A stretch of DNA of 64,000 bases from Dysgonomonas sp. 25. GTDB lineage: Bacteria > Bacteroidota > Bacteroidia > Bacteroidales > Dysgonomonadaceae. Position 1 is the stretch's first letter. Every line of letters starts with the position of its first letter. The position numbers and the translations under genes were made by a program. The notes beneath the pieces were generated by a model that saw only the letters and a program-made list of their open reading frames with translations, was not told where the DNA came from and did no database searches. Below, in pieces: positions 48,479 to 57,484 of this stretch. The stretch lies in NCBI RefSeq assembly GCF_010501075.1, contig NZ_QVMN01000004.1, positions 247,847 through 311,846 of the forward strand, read 5' to 3'.

Positions 48479-48514
48479 ATTTTAGCTTTATAGGCTAAAA
48501 TATTAGCCTATAAA
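48479..48514 (-). promoter_or_regulatory. Two mutually exclusive hairpins before the dehydrogenase gene
   Basis: A perfect 12-bp stem joins 48487-48498 and 48503-48514 (4-nt loop). A second perfect 8-bp stem joins 48479-48486 (ATTTTAGC) and 48494-48501 (GCTAAAAT). They share 48494-48498 and cannot form together. The first arm in the transcript carries the stop codon of the preceding gene (48510-48508). No T run follows, so this may be an attenuator-like or RNA-processing site; function unproven. Confidence 0.45.
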
Positions 48515-49533
48515 TTGCTTATAATCTTTTTTATTGCCCAGATCGGGAAATAGAAAAAATTCTTCACAGTATATCTTTCTGCTCGTCTCTTTTTCTCCCA
48601 CTCCTTTTGTCTTGTTTCTAAATATTGATTTCTAAGAACAACATAATGGCAAGGAACAGTAATTAGTTCGAGGTATTTATATTCTATTAGAGCTTCGAAA
48701 TATTCTTTATATAGAATATACAAATCAGAGCCTTCTGTTAGTTGGTAACGATTCTGGTGCTTCGAAATCTCCAATGGCATATTCGGTTTAAATGAGCTGA
48801 AATGAAAAAATGTCAGAGGAATATCTTTATTGATATAATACTTACCCTGTTGAAAAGAGATTTCTCTTTCGTGAAAGTTCCAATAAGCAACGTTGTATCC
48901 CAAATTAGAAGATATCTGTACATTCTCAAAAAAGAGAGGAGCATAATTCATTGGCAGTTGATCGACAAAGAATCCATCGCATGCACGGTCGAAGCATTTT
49001 GTCTTAAGTTTGTTCTGCCACCACTTTAATAATTTTATACTCTCGTCACAAGGGCGTATAGCGAAAAATCCCAGATTGTATATCCCATAATTCAAAAAAA
49101 CATTCTCTCCCGGGATTTTATCATCAATATCCAGTGGTGTCAGGATGTGAGGCGTTAATATTGCACTATGTCCCTTTAAATCATTTTCTATACTTGTAAG
49201 CTTATCGAAAATTTTGATATCTGGATCAAAATATATAATTGTTTCAGCTTCCGGATAGGTATTTATAAAATGTAGGAAGAATGACGGTTTTACGGCTGTA
49301 TTCAGTTCGATGATATTATAATTGTAAATCATCCAATCGAAATTTTCGACACCAATATTTTCTACTTCAATAATCTCGAAAGTATCGAAAGGGCTGTAAT
49401 CTACAGCATCATTCCTTTTGTCACATAATCCGATAATGAATTTATAATCAGGATTATTAGTTGTTAATGAATCGCCAAGTACTTTAGCTTGTGATAGATA
49501 ATTATTGGAGCAGACAGTGAAGGCTATTTTCAT
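48508..49533 (-). CDS. GT8-like glycosyltransferase
   Basis: This 341-residue protein begins KIAFTVCSNNYLSQAKVLGDSL, a GT8-type start, and has YFDPDIKIFD with a DxD motif (about 95-104), then NYGIYNLGFFAI and a basic C-terminal tail. It lacks membrane segments. Donor and acceptor are unknown. It overlaps the FkbM gene by 4 bp. The DNA from here to about 52500 is AT-rich. Confidence 0.7.
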   Translation of the reverse strand: MKIAFTVCSNNYLSQAKVLGDSLTTNNPDYKFIIGLCDKRNDAVDYSPFDTFEIIEVENIGVENFDWMIYNYNIIELNTAVKPSFFLHFINTYPEAETIIYFDPDIKIFDKLTSIENDLKGHSAILTPHILTPLDIDDKIPGENVFLNYGIYNLGFFAIRPCDESIKLLKWWQNKLKTKCFDRACDGFFVDQLPMNYAPLFFENVQISSNLGYNVAYWNFHEREISFQQGKYYINKDIPLTFFHFSSFKPNMPLEISKHQNRYQLTEGSDLYILYKEYFEALIEYKYLELITVPCHYVVLRNQYLETRQKEWEKKRRAERYTVKNFFYFPIWAIKKIISNL

Positions 49534-50345
49534 AATCTATAAGCAAATATATTCAACTGTAAATCATAATGAGATTGATGGCTATCGACAAAAGGCATAG
49601 GCATATTGTTCCATGCTTCTTTTATATAATATTTGAATCCTGCTTTTTTGAGAACCAGAAGTATTTCATCTAATTTTTGTTCATTGTTCAAGAAACTATG
49701 ATATTCGATAAAAAGATTCTTTACATTAATAAGTTTGTCAGCACAATCTTTGAGAATATCATACTCTACTCCTTCTATATCTATTTTCAGAAAATCAACT
49801 TCTTTCTCTAAATAATCCCTTAATCTTATAGCTTCTATCTTGGTAGAGCCTTCTCTTCCTTCTACGATCTGGCCACCAACAGCCCCGTCAGACATAAACT
49901 CTAATGTTGTGTTGGCTGTCCATACAGCTTTGGATACAATCTCCACATCATCAAACCCAAAGCTATGTAGATTGGATGATAGAGTTTTTGCAATATCTTG
50001 ATCTGCTTCAAAAGCAATTACCTGTGCCTTTGGGTATAATCTTTTAAAATAAATGGCACTCAACCCGACATTTGCTCCGCAGTCAAGGATTAATGGGGTT
50101 TCTTTTTTTGAGTGAAACCGGTAAGTCTCATCAAGAAAGATCTCATTCAATCCATGTATATACCAAAAGAAATTAGTTATATCTATTTTTTTTCCGAAAA
50201 GGAATGTGCTCAAAGGCCCACTCTCTTTTCTTAGGCGATTCATTTCAGAACTGTTTATTCCTAATTTCTTTTTATATGGTTTGTTTGTCTTTATATTGAC
50301 TGCAAACTTGTAAAAAGGATATATTATCTTATTTATTTTACTCAT
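49530..50345 (-). CDS. FkbM family methyltransferase
   Basis: This 271-residue SAM-dependent methyltransferase has LDCGANVGLSAIYF (motif I), VIAFEADQ and VDFLKIDIEGVEYDIL, the FkbM signature. Members O-methylate sugars or polyketides, so it may methylate a glycan residue, perhaps as a chain-end cap in this ABC-export system. It overlaps the genes on both sides (4 and 8 bp). Confidence 0.9.
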   Translation of the reverse strand: MSKINKIIYPFYKFAVNIKTNKPYKKKLGINSSEMNRLRKESGPLSTFLFGKKIDITNFFWYIHGLNEIFLDETYRFHSKKETPLILDCGANVGLSAIYFKRLYPKAQVIAFEADQDIAKTLSSNLHSFGFDDVEIVSKAVWTANTTLEFMSDGAVGGQIVEGREGSTKIEAIRLRDYLEKEVDFLKIDIEGVEYDILKDCADKLINVKNLFIEYHSFLNNEQKLDEILLVLKKAGFKYYIKEAWNNMPMPFVDSHQSHYDLQLNIFAYRL

Positions 50346-50955
50346 GATTTACGTTTATCCATTTTTTTTGTTCCAAAGAATATGTTTTTATTAAACGTGC
50401 AGGGATGCCTGCAACCATAGAATAATCAGGGAACGATTTAGTTACAACAGAATTTGCTCCTACAACACAATGTTTACCAAGTGTAACTCCTGGTAATATA
50501 CTTGCACGATAACCAACAAATGTGTTTTTGCCGATTTTGACAGGCCCTTTAGAGTATAAATCCTGATCTTTAGGCGAGATTTCTTTTTCAGCATCTATTC
50601 CGTGTGCATGGTCTGATATATAAATATATTCGCTAAACAAACATCCATCCCCGATTTCTATATTATCGATGGCTGTTATGCAAGCATAATTTCCTATACG
50701 TACATTATTACCTATTGTTATCGAAGGGGAAAATTGTTGTCTGTTGTAAGATAAGAAAGTTCCTAACCATGCATATCGTCCAATAGAAGAGTTATCTCCA
50801 ATGCGAATAAATTCGCCTCCATCTATTTGCATAGGGTTGTCTATGTAAGAGTGTAGTCCAAAAGAAATTTTCTTAGCTTCTTGCAAGGCATACAGTATAT
50901 CCGGAGGGGAACCTAAAAATATAGCCTTTAGCCGTTTGTACACTTTCTTTATCAT
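50338..50955 (-). CDS. Hexapeptide-repeat (left-handed beta helix) acyltransferase
   Basis: This 205-residue protein has repeated hexapeptide units ([IV]G.[NGD]..[IV]) from about 45 to 190, the catalytic-type segment ISDHAHG and the closing VVGANSVVTKSFPDYSMVAGIPARLIK found in the CatB/LacA/WcaF group. It probably transfers an acetyl group from acetyl-CoA to a sugar of the locus. It overlaps the FkbM gene by 8 bp. Confidence 0.9.
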   Translation of the reverse strand: MIKKVYKRLKAIFLGSPPDILYALQEAKKISFGLHSYIDNPMQIDGGEFIRIGDNSSIGRYAWLGTFLSYNRQQFSPSITIGNNVRIGNYACITAIDNIEIGDGCLFSEYIYISDHAHGIDAEKEISPKDQDLYSKGPVKIGKNTFVGYRASILPGVTLGKHCVVGANSVVTKSFPDYSMVAGIPARLIKTYSLEQKKWINVNHE

Positions 50956-51000
50956 TTGAAATTCTTACTTATCAGTTTTTAAAATGAAATATGCAATGAT

Positions 51001-51981
51001 TTAATGATTATTAGTTACTAACTGTTCTTTTATATCGTCATCGGCGAACCTAAACCAGCTTTTTTTCTGAATACTTATAACCTTATCGAAAGGCATTGCC
51101 ATCCCCAGGAATAAACCTACATTTGTGGTATAAGTTCCCAAAAATAAATCGGATTTTTTAATAATTTCTATAGATGAAAATAATTTTATCAATTTTGCTT
51201 TCTTTTTATCTTTCGAAATCGCACTGAATTCTTTATGGTTATAGCCTCTTTCATCAGGTGTTGTCAAAGTTTTAACATTCCATTCAGGATAGTTTGAGCT
51301 CACTACCTCTATGATATCATAATCATCGGTGAGTATAAAGAGATCCTTTGTTTTTGAGTACTTTGCAGCTGCATCGAAGTATTTTTCTATAGGGCAAGGT
51401 AAGCATTCAATAATTTTATCGCCTCTTCTTATTTGCATAGAAGTATAATGCGTAGGAAGGCTTAGTTTATTTATATGAGATTGAATTTGTTCTATTGTCT
51501 GATCATTGTATCGATAAATCATTTTTAATATTACAGAGGCTGCTTCCCTTATATCTCCGTGGATACCTAACGACGGGATATCAAAAATCTCGCCATCAAA
51601 TTCCTTGCTAAAATATTTATGCCACAATTGATACGTCCAAGAAGTGTTTCTATTAAATAATTTATAGATAACCCATATTGGATAGTGCCTTTTTTTTATC
51701 TTTTGAGGTTTTGTATATCTATCATTATAAAAATGATGTAGAAAAAAAGTTGTTTCTTTGCAAAAAGGAAGAAAAAAATCTCTCCAACCTTTTTGATAGG
51801 CAAAATTAGCATCTTCAGAATATAAAATAAATTGATATTCGTATTTGAGGCAGTATAAAATAGCAAAGATCATATTAGACACCTCTGAATAGAATCCTGC
51901 GTCGGCTCCTAAGTGAAATACATATTTCTTCTTGAAAGAATTATTTAATAATTGATATTCTTTTAAAAGATCTTTATCCAT
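51001..51981 (-). CDS. GT23/NodZ-like putative fucosyltransferase-fold protein
   Basis: This 326-residue protein carries SMQIRRGDKI (about 186-195), similar to the H.RRGDK motif of alpha-1,6-fucosyltransferases (NodZ, FUT8), followed by LFILTDDYDII and a C-terminal SSIEIIKKSDLFLGTYTTNVG, which matches the donor-site region of the same fold. It may transfer fucose or a related deoxysugar from a GDP donor. No GDP-fucose synthesis genes are in the window. It follows the Wzt gene by 2 bp. Confidence 0.6.
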   Translation of the reverse strand: MDKDLLKEYQLLNNSFKKKYVFHLGADAGFYSEVSNMIFAILYCLKYEYQFILYSEDANFAYQKGWRDFFLPFCKETTFFLHHFYNDRYTKPQKIKKRHYPIWVIYKLFNRNTSWTYQLWHKYFSKEFDGEIFDIPSLGIHGDIREAASVILKMIYRYNDQTIEQIQSHINKLSLPTHYTSMQIRRGDKIIECLPCPIEKYFDAAAKYSKTKDLFILTDDYDIIEVVSSNYPEWNVKTLTTPDERGYNHKEFSAISKDKKKAKLIKLFSSIEIIKKSDLFLGTYTTNVGLFLGMAMPFDKVISIQKKSWFRFADDDIKEQLVTNNH

Positions 51982-51983
51982 TT

Positions 51984-53237
51984 TTATAGAATTAAGAAAC
52001 CATTGTCTTTATACTCAAATTCCAAGCCTGTAGCACCAGTCTTGCCTTTTGATATTATTTGAACAAAATAAGGTATATTCATAAATAGTTCTATATTGGG
52101 TTGATGAAGTGAAATTCCCAAGTAAAACTCTCCTTTAGTCATATTAGAAGGCAAATGAAGGGTTTCTTCTATTCTGAATTTTCCTTTTTCAAATTTTGAA
52201 TTCGATGCTTTTACATGCCCGGGACTGAATATCCCTAATCTGACCTTTCTATAATCATACAAAACAAGCCCCAAAGACATGTTTTTCTCCGATATATTTT
52301 CTCCTTCTATGACTATATGTATGTCTGAATTATTTTCGTCGATACAAACAACATTACTTTCAGAGTCGTTTATCGATATGTTGTTTATAATGATATTGTT
52401 GGATAGGTATTCAATCCCATTTATAATTCTTTCTTCCGAAAAAGTTTCATCTTTTAGATATTCATCGATAGAGTCTTTTACGCTTCCTTGAAACGAAAGT
52501 TGTCCATCTTTCAATACTATGCCTTTTGTGCAAAGGGTCTCTACAGCTCCCATATTATGGCTCACAAAAAGTACCGTTCTACCGCCTTTTTGCGAAACAT
52601 CCTGCATCTTACCGATAGCTTTTTTCTGGAACTCAGCGTCACCGACAGCAAGAACCTCATCAACAACAAGAATTTCCGGTTCGAGGTGGGCAGCGATAGC
52701 AAACCCCAAGCGGACAGTCATACCCGATGAATAACGTTTAACGGGTGTGTCGATGTACTTCTCAACTCCGGCAAAAGCAACTATCTCATCGAGCTTTTGG
52801 GTGATTTCCGCTTTTGTCATCCCCATAATAGCGCCATTCATATAGATGTTTTCACGGCCTGTCATCTCAGGATGAAAACCTGTCCCGACTTCGAGGAGAG
52901 AAGCGATTCGCCCTTTCGCCTTGATACTTCCAAGGGTGGGAGAGGTAACACGTGAAAGAAGTTTAAGAAGCGTCGATTTTCCTGCCCCATTCTTCCCGAT
53001 AATACCTATGACATCGCCTTGTTTTACATCGAATGATATATCCCGCAAAGCCCATACATACTCGCTTGTTGCTTTGGCTGATCGGTCGTTTGTTTCGCCG
53101 ATTTTGAGATAAGGATCTTCTTTTCCGCGAACTAAGTGCCACCATCTGTTCAGGTCGTGGCTGATTGTTCCCGTACCGATAACACCTAATCTGTATTGCT
53201 TGGATACCCCTTCGAATTTTATTGCTATATCTGACAT
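51984..53237 (-). CDS. Wzt-like ABC transporter ATPase with C-terminal glycan-binding domain
   Basis: This ATPase of the polysaccharide exporter has 417 residues from MSDIAIKFEGVSK. Motifs are Walker A GKNGAGKS (81-88), the signature YSSGM (169-173) and Walker B ILVVDEV (189-195). A C-terminal beta-rich domain (about 255-417) corresponds to the Wzt domain that recognises the capped chain end. The open frame runs 276 bp further upstream, but that part lies over the permease gene in another frame and shows no conserved sequence. The permease gene lies 29 bp upstream. Confidence 0.93.
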   Translation of the reverse strand: MSDIAIKFEGVSKQYRLGVIGTGTISHDLNRWWHLVRGKEDPYLKIGETNDRSAKATSEYVWALRDISFDVKQGDVIGIIGKNGAGKSTLLKLLSRVTSPTLGSIKAKGRIASLLEVGTGFHPEMTGRENIYMNGAIMGMTKAEITQKLDEIVAFAGVEKYIDTPVKRYSSGMTVRLGFAIAAHLEPEILVVDEVLAVGDAEFQKKAIGKMQDVSQKGGRTVLFVSHNMGAVETLCTKGIVLKDGQLSFQGSVKDSIDEYLKDETFSEERIINGIEYLSNNIIINNISINDSESNVVCIDENNSDIHIVIEGENISEKNMSLGLVLYDYRKVRLGIFSPGHVKASNSKFEKGKFRIEETLHLPSNMTKGEFYLGISLHQPNIELFMNIPYFVQIISKGKTGATGLEFEYKDNGFLIL

Positions 53238-53266
53238 ATAATTTGTCTTTGTGTTCTTATTCCTTG

Positions 53267-54130
53267 TTATACGATATCTATGAAACGTCTTTCTATCTTG
53301 TTGAAAGTAATGATACCGATAAGCATAATAACCACTGTAAATACAAAACTGTACAATAATGATGCCCAAGTGAATGTTCCCACTCCCATAAAGGCATATC
53401 GCGTAGTTTCGACAATGGAAGTCATTGGGTTCAGTTGGATAATCCACATATACTTGGCATAATTCTCTTCCATAATGGATAATGGATATATAACAGGAGT
53501 TACATACATCCATAACTGTACGATAAATGTAAAGAGAATGGCTAAGTCCCTGTATTTAGTTGTAAGAGAAGAAACGATTATACCGATACCGAATCCTAAT
53601 CCTGCCGACATCATAATCAGTACAGGGAAGAGGAAGATGTATTCCGTAAAATGGACTTTCGCTCCGTTCAAGTAAAAATAGAGGTAGATACCTAAAAACA
53701 ACAGCAACTGTATTCCGAGTTTTACAAGATTGGAGATGATGCTCGAAATAGGAACGACTAACCGGGGGAAGTAGACCTTGCTGAATACACCGGCATTCGA
53801 GGAGAATGTACCGGATGACTTATTCAAGCAATCGGCAAAATAAGTCCAGGTTAATATCCCGGATAAGTAGAAAAGCATCTGCGGTAATCCGTCTGTCGAT
53901 ATTTGAGCTACCCCACCAAAGACAAACATGAATAAAATCGATGTGAAAAGCGGTTGTATTACAAACCACAAAGGTCCCAATATCGTCTGCTTATACATCG
54001 TTACGATATCGCGCCGGATATACATCTGCACTAAATCGCGATAGGTCCAAACTTCTTTGAGATTGAGTGTGAAAAGTTTGCTTTGAGGTTTGATGACTAA
54101 GTCCCAATGTTCCTTATTCGAATCTGTCAT
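53267..54130 (-). CDS. Wzm-like ABC-2 transporter permease
   Basis: This 287-residue permease has six hydrophobic segments and the ABC2 membrane domain: VWTYRDLVQMYIRRDIVTMYKQTILGPLW at the N-terminal interface and a C-terminal FNKIERRFIDIV. It forms the inner-membrane channel that exports finished lipid-linked polysaccharide with Wzt. It is first in the minus-strand operon that runs to 39081. Confidence 0.93.
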   Translation of the reverse strand: MTDSNKEHWDLVIKPQSKLFTLNLKEVWTYRDLVQMYIRRDIVTMYKQTILGPLWFVIQPLFTSILFMFVFGGVAQISTDGLPQMLFYLSGILTWTYFADCLNKSSGTFSSNAGVFSKVYFPRLVVPISSIISNLVKLGIQLLLFLGIYLYFYLNGAKVHFTEYIFLFPVLIMMSAGLGFGIGIIVSSLTTKYRDLAILFTFIVQLWMYVTPVIYPLSIMEENYAKYMWIIQLNPMTSIVETTRYAFMGVGTFTWASLLYSFVFTVVIMLIGIITFNKIERRFIDIV

Positions 54131-54164
54131 TATACTAAATTATGTTGTTACCGTAAAAACGCTG

Positions 54165-54172
54165 CAAAGATA
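54165..54172 (-). promoter_or_regulatory. -7 box of the second polysaccharide operon
   Basis: On the minus strand TATCTTTG (54172-54165) is a full -7 match, 35 bp before the permease start. The -33 region has no TTTG at the expected spacing. Confidence 0.5.
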
Positions 54173-54217
54173 GTAAATTTGCTTGGAACAATATCTTAAT
54201 AGAAGTCAAATATATCA

Positions 54218-55882
54218 TTAAGATTCATAAAGATAGCGTTTGATGCTCCTTTTAGGTGTCTTTTCAAATTCTTCAGAGACAATTTCAATCGCCGCTACCT
54301 TCTCATAATTAGCCAGCCTGTTATTCAATTGGGTGAGATTCTTCTTCATTATCTCTGACAACTTGGCATGTTTTACTTTGTCCGAATCTAATTGCTCATA
54401 ATCAGGATGTACCAGTGCTATCAGCTTCTTGTCTCGCTGAACTACCAGGCATTCCGCTACATAAGGCATATTACTCAATTTAGTCTCGATTTCTTCCGGA
54501 TAGATATTTTGCCCGCTCGGGCCGAGCAGCATGGCTTTGCTCCGTCCTCTGATAAAGATATGTTTCTTCTCGTCGATAGTGCCGAGGTCTCCCGTCCGCA
54601 GCCATCCGTCGTGTGTGAAAGCCGCTTGTGTAGCCTCCTCATTCTTGTAATATCCTTTCATTACATTCTCGCCTCTTACCTGTATTTCGCCTACAATGTT
54701 GTAAGGGTCTTCCGAATCGATACGGACTTCCATGATGTTGTCGAGTACGTGCCCGCAAGATGCAGGGACGAAATCGAAATAATGATCGTACGAAATCAAA
54801 GGCCCGCACTCCGTCATTCCATAACCGACCGTGAACGGGAATTTGATTTTATGGAAGAATGCTTCCACTTCCTGATTCAACGCTGCCCCTCCGATTATCA
54901 CTTCGTAGAAGTTGCCCCCTAAAGCTTCGATTAATCCATCCCGCATTTTCTTGTAGACAAGATTGCGTATGATTGGCAATTTCAAGGCGAGCCGGATAGA
55001 AGATTGCTCCAGTTTGGGTTGTATGGCTTTCTTGTATATCTTTTCGATGATAAGCGGCACGCAAACTATCAATGTCGGCTTGATTTCGGTAAATGCCTGA
55101 AGCAATAATTGCGGCGAAGGTTTCTTTCCTAACAGGGTGACATGGCATCCTTCGGAAAGAGCGAACAGGAACTCGAACGCTGCTCCGTAGGCATGTGCCA
55201 ATGGGAGGAATGAGATTATATCCTGCCCCGGGAATAAAAGCTCCAAATGATGGGCATAGCCGATATTGCCCGTCAGGTTGTTGGCTGTAAGCATCACGCC
55301 TTTGCTGGCGCCCATTGTCCCCGACGTGTAATTGATAAGGACAACCTCGCTGTTGTGCACATACGCATATCGGATGTCCTCTTTCCTATATCCCTCCGGA
55401 TAAAGGGTTTGCATGCGTTCCTCCAAAGAAGAAACGACAGCAGACAAAGAATTGTCCTTGTCGTACAAACAAGCGAAGTCCAAAGTGTCGGTCGATAATG
55501 CTGCTTTGACCTGTGGAATCGCTTCTGTATTAAATTGCTTAAACAGCGACTCTTCGGCAAATAGCAGTTTAGCATCCGAGTGGTTGATGATATACTGGAT
55601 ATTATCAGGATGAAAGTCCTGTAATATCGGTATTATAACCGCACCGTAAGTAAAGGTTGCCAGATATACCACGCACCAGGGGATATTGTTTTTGCCGACG
55701 AGGGCTACTTTATCGCCTTGTGTTATGCCGGCCTCTTTCAATAGAATGTGTACGCGGGCTATCTCGCGGGCAAGATCTTTATAGTACAATCTCTCCTTTG
55801 TCGAAAAGTCCGACAAAGCGGGCAGTTCCCAGTTCTTGCGAAACCCTGTTTCATATGTCTTTACAAAGTTCTGTACCAGCAT
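54218..55882 (-). CDS. Long-chain acyl-CoA synthetase (AMP-binding family)
   Basis: This 554-residue enzyme activates a fatty or aryl acid with ATP and then transfers it to CoA or another acceptor. The P-loop INYTSGTMGASKGVML, the GYGMTECGPLISY motif, TGDLGTID and a C-terminal KTPKRSIKRYL with the catalytic lysine region all fit. The substrate is unknown. It lies 96 bp after the GH3-family gene, on the same strand, with an inverted repeat in the gap. Confidence 0.92.
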   Translation of the reverse strand: MLVQNFVKTYETGFRKNWELPALSDFSTKERLYYKDLAREIARVHILLKEAGITQGDKVALVGKNNIPWCVVYLATFTYGAVIIPILQDFHPDNIQYIINHSDAKLLFAEESLFKQFNTEAIPQVKAALSTDTLDFACLYDKDNSLSAVVSSLEERMQTLYPEGYRKEDIRYAYVHNSEVVLINYTSGTMGASKGVMLTANNLTGNIGYAHHLELLFPGQDIISFLPLAHAYGAAFEFLFALSEGCHVTLLGKKPSPQLLLQAFTEIKPTLIVCVPLIIEKIYKKAIQPKLEQSSIRLALKLPIIRNLVYKKMRDGLIEALGGNFYEVIIGGAALNQEVEAFFHKIKFPFTVGYGMTECGPLISYDHYFDFVPASCGHVLDNIMEVRIDSEDPYNIVGEIQVRGENVMKGYYKNEEATQAAFTHDGWLRTGDLGTIDEKKHIFIRGRSKAMLLGPSGQNIYPEEIETKLSNMPYVAECLVVQRDKKLIALVHPDYEQLDSDKVKHAKLSEIMKKNLTQLNNRLANYEKVAAIEIVSEEFEKTPKRSIKRYLYES

Positions 55883-55900
55883 ACACTATTGCTTTGATGA

Positions 55901-55931
55901 CTTTCTAATAGTAAATATACACATTAGAAAG
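55901..55931. promoter_or_regulatory. Inverted repeat before the acyl-CoA synthetase gene
   Basis: CTTTCTAAT (55901-55909) and ATTAGAAAG (55923-55931) form a perfect 9-bp inverted repeat with a 13-bp spacer, 19 bp before the start at 55882. No T run follows on the minus strand, so an operator is more likely than a terminator. Confidence 0.4.
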
Positions 55932-55978
55932 GTTCGATTGTTTTAATAATCCTTAAAATTGATACTGCTACGCACCTC

Positions 55979-57484
55979 TTACCTTGTAACGAAAGCCAGT
56001 AGCTTGTCGATATAGTCGCGGTTATTCGCCAGACGCGGGACTTTGTTCTGCCCGCCCAATTTTCCCAGCGATGCAAGGAATGCATTGAATGTCCCTTTCG
56101 GCAGGCTTTGCACAAGCGGCATACCAAGCGAAAGATTGTACGACCGTTTGGCTTCGTAGTCGGAGTTGACCTTTTTCAGGTGCTCATCCAATAGCTCGGT
56201 GAAGCGTGCCAAGTCGTTCGGCTCGACGGCAAACTCTATCAGCCACTGATGCGCCCCCGAATTATTGTCTCCGAAGTAAACCGGAGCGGCTGTATATTCC
56301 GATACCTGAGCATTCGTCTGCTTGCAGGCTTCTGCCAAAGCCTTTTCGGCATTGTCGATAATCACTTCCTCGCCGAAAGCGTTGATAAAGCTTTTCGTCC
56401 GCCCTGTGATGCGGAACAGGTATGGCGAGGTCGATGAGAACTCGATGGTATCGCCTATCATATACCGCCACAATCCGCCATTGGTGGAAATGACGATGGC
56501 GTAATTTTGTCCCGTCTCTACCTCGTCCAATGTCAATGTGCGCGGATGCTCGGCATCCCATTCGCTCATCGGGATGAACTCGTAATAGATATTGCTGTCG
56601 AGCATGAGCAGCATGTCCTTCGAGTCATTAGAGAATTGTACTCCGAAATAACCTTCGGATGCATTATAGGTTTCCCAATAGTACATATCGGGTTTCTGTA
56701 TCAGCTTGCGGTACTGCTCCTCGAAAGGAGTGAAGGCTACCCCTCCATGAAAGAAGACCTCGAGGTTAGGCCAAAGGTCGGTCAGTTCCTTTCCGCTCTC
56801 TTCCCGTATCTTTTTCAGCAGGACGAGCAACCATGACGGAACGCCCATCAATGCACGGATGTCGTGTGTAGTCGCATAGTCGGTCATCGCGCGTAGCTTG
56901 TCTTCCCAATCGGGTAGGAGAGAGATGCTCTCCGGTGTACGGCTGCGCTTTGCCCAGAAATAGACGTTCTTGATGAGGATGGCGGAGATGTCGCCCGTGA
57001 AGATGCCGTCTCCTATGCTGTTTATCTGCTTACTGCCTCCCAAGAGCAATGTCTTGCCGAAGAAGAAGCGCGATTGGCGGTTGGCCTGCCCATAGATGGC
57101 TAACATCTGCTCGCCGCATTTGTAGTGCCCCTTGGTCAGCGATTCGCGGGTGACGGGGATGTATTTACTCTTGTCTTCGGTCGTCCCCGACGACATGGCG
57201 AACCATTCGACAGGTTTGTTCCAAAGGATATTTTGTTTCCGCTCGACCAGTATCTTATCCAGATAAGGACGCAAGTCCTCGTAATGGAAGATAGGGATAT
57301 GGCGGCGATAGTCGTCTTTGTTTTTTATCTTGTCAAAGCCAAGCTGTTGTCCTATATACGTGTTCCGCCCGTTTGCCAGCAGATAGTTCAGTATCCGCTC
57401 CTGCGTTTCGACGGGATGTTCTATAAACCGCGCCACTTCGCGGTATTTGTGGTCGAGGTATTTCTGGAAGATTCCCCGTATCAT
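55979..57484 (-). CDS. GH3-family acyl acid-amido synthetase-like protein
   Basis: This 501-residue protein belongs to the GH3 family, named after plant enzymes that adenylate acids such as auxin and jasmonate and join them to amino acids. The P-loop-like FAMSSGTTEDKSKYIPVT (about 93-110), YNASEGYFGVQF and the ITGRTKSFINAFGEEV motif (about 357-372) match the adenylation fold. Bacterial members are poorly characterised. The start overlaps the stop of the Crp/Fnr gene by 4 bp. Confidence 0.9.
   Translation of the reverse strand: MIRGIFQKYLDHKYREVARFIEHPVETQERILNYLLANGRNTYIGQQLGFDKIKNKDDYRRHIPIFHYEDLRPYLDKILVERKQNILWNKPVEWFAMSSGTTEDKSKYIPVTRESLTKGHYKCGEQMLAIYGQANRQSRFFFGKTLLLGGSKQINSIGDGIFTGDISAILIKNVYFWAKRSRTPESISLLPDWEDKLRAMTDYATTHDIRALMGVPSWLLVLLKKIREESGKELTDLWPNLEVFFHGGVAFTPFEEQYRKLIQKPDMYYWETYNASEGYFGVQFSNDSKDMLLMLDSNIYYEFIPMSEWDAEHPRTLTLDEVETGQNYAIVISTNGGLWRYMIGDTIEFSSTSPYLFRITGRTKSFINAFGEEVIIDNAEKALAEACKQTNAQVSEYTAAPVYFGDNNSGAHQWLIEFAVEPNDLARFTELLDEHLKKVNSDYEAKRSYNLSLGMPLVQSLPKGTFNAFLASLGKLGGQNKVPRLANNRDYIDKLLAFVTR

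Noticed and set aside
48447..48479. Longer start for the second UDP-sugar dehydrogenase
   Set aside because: The added 11 residues precede the conserved NIKIAVIGLGYVG and are absent from the paralog; they also run into the hairpin region.
53238..53513. N-terminal extension of the Wzt-like ORF
   Set aside because: This part overlaps the Wzm gene in another frame, is not Wzt-like, and MSDIAIKFEGVSK at 53237 is a standard start.
54392..54922. 176-codon ORF antisense to the acyl-CoA synthetase
   Set aside because: It is a shadow frame of a clearly conserved enzyme.
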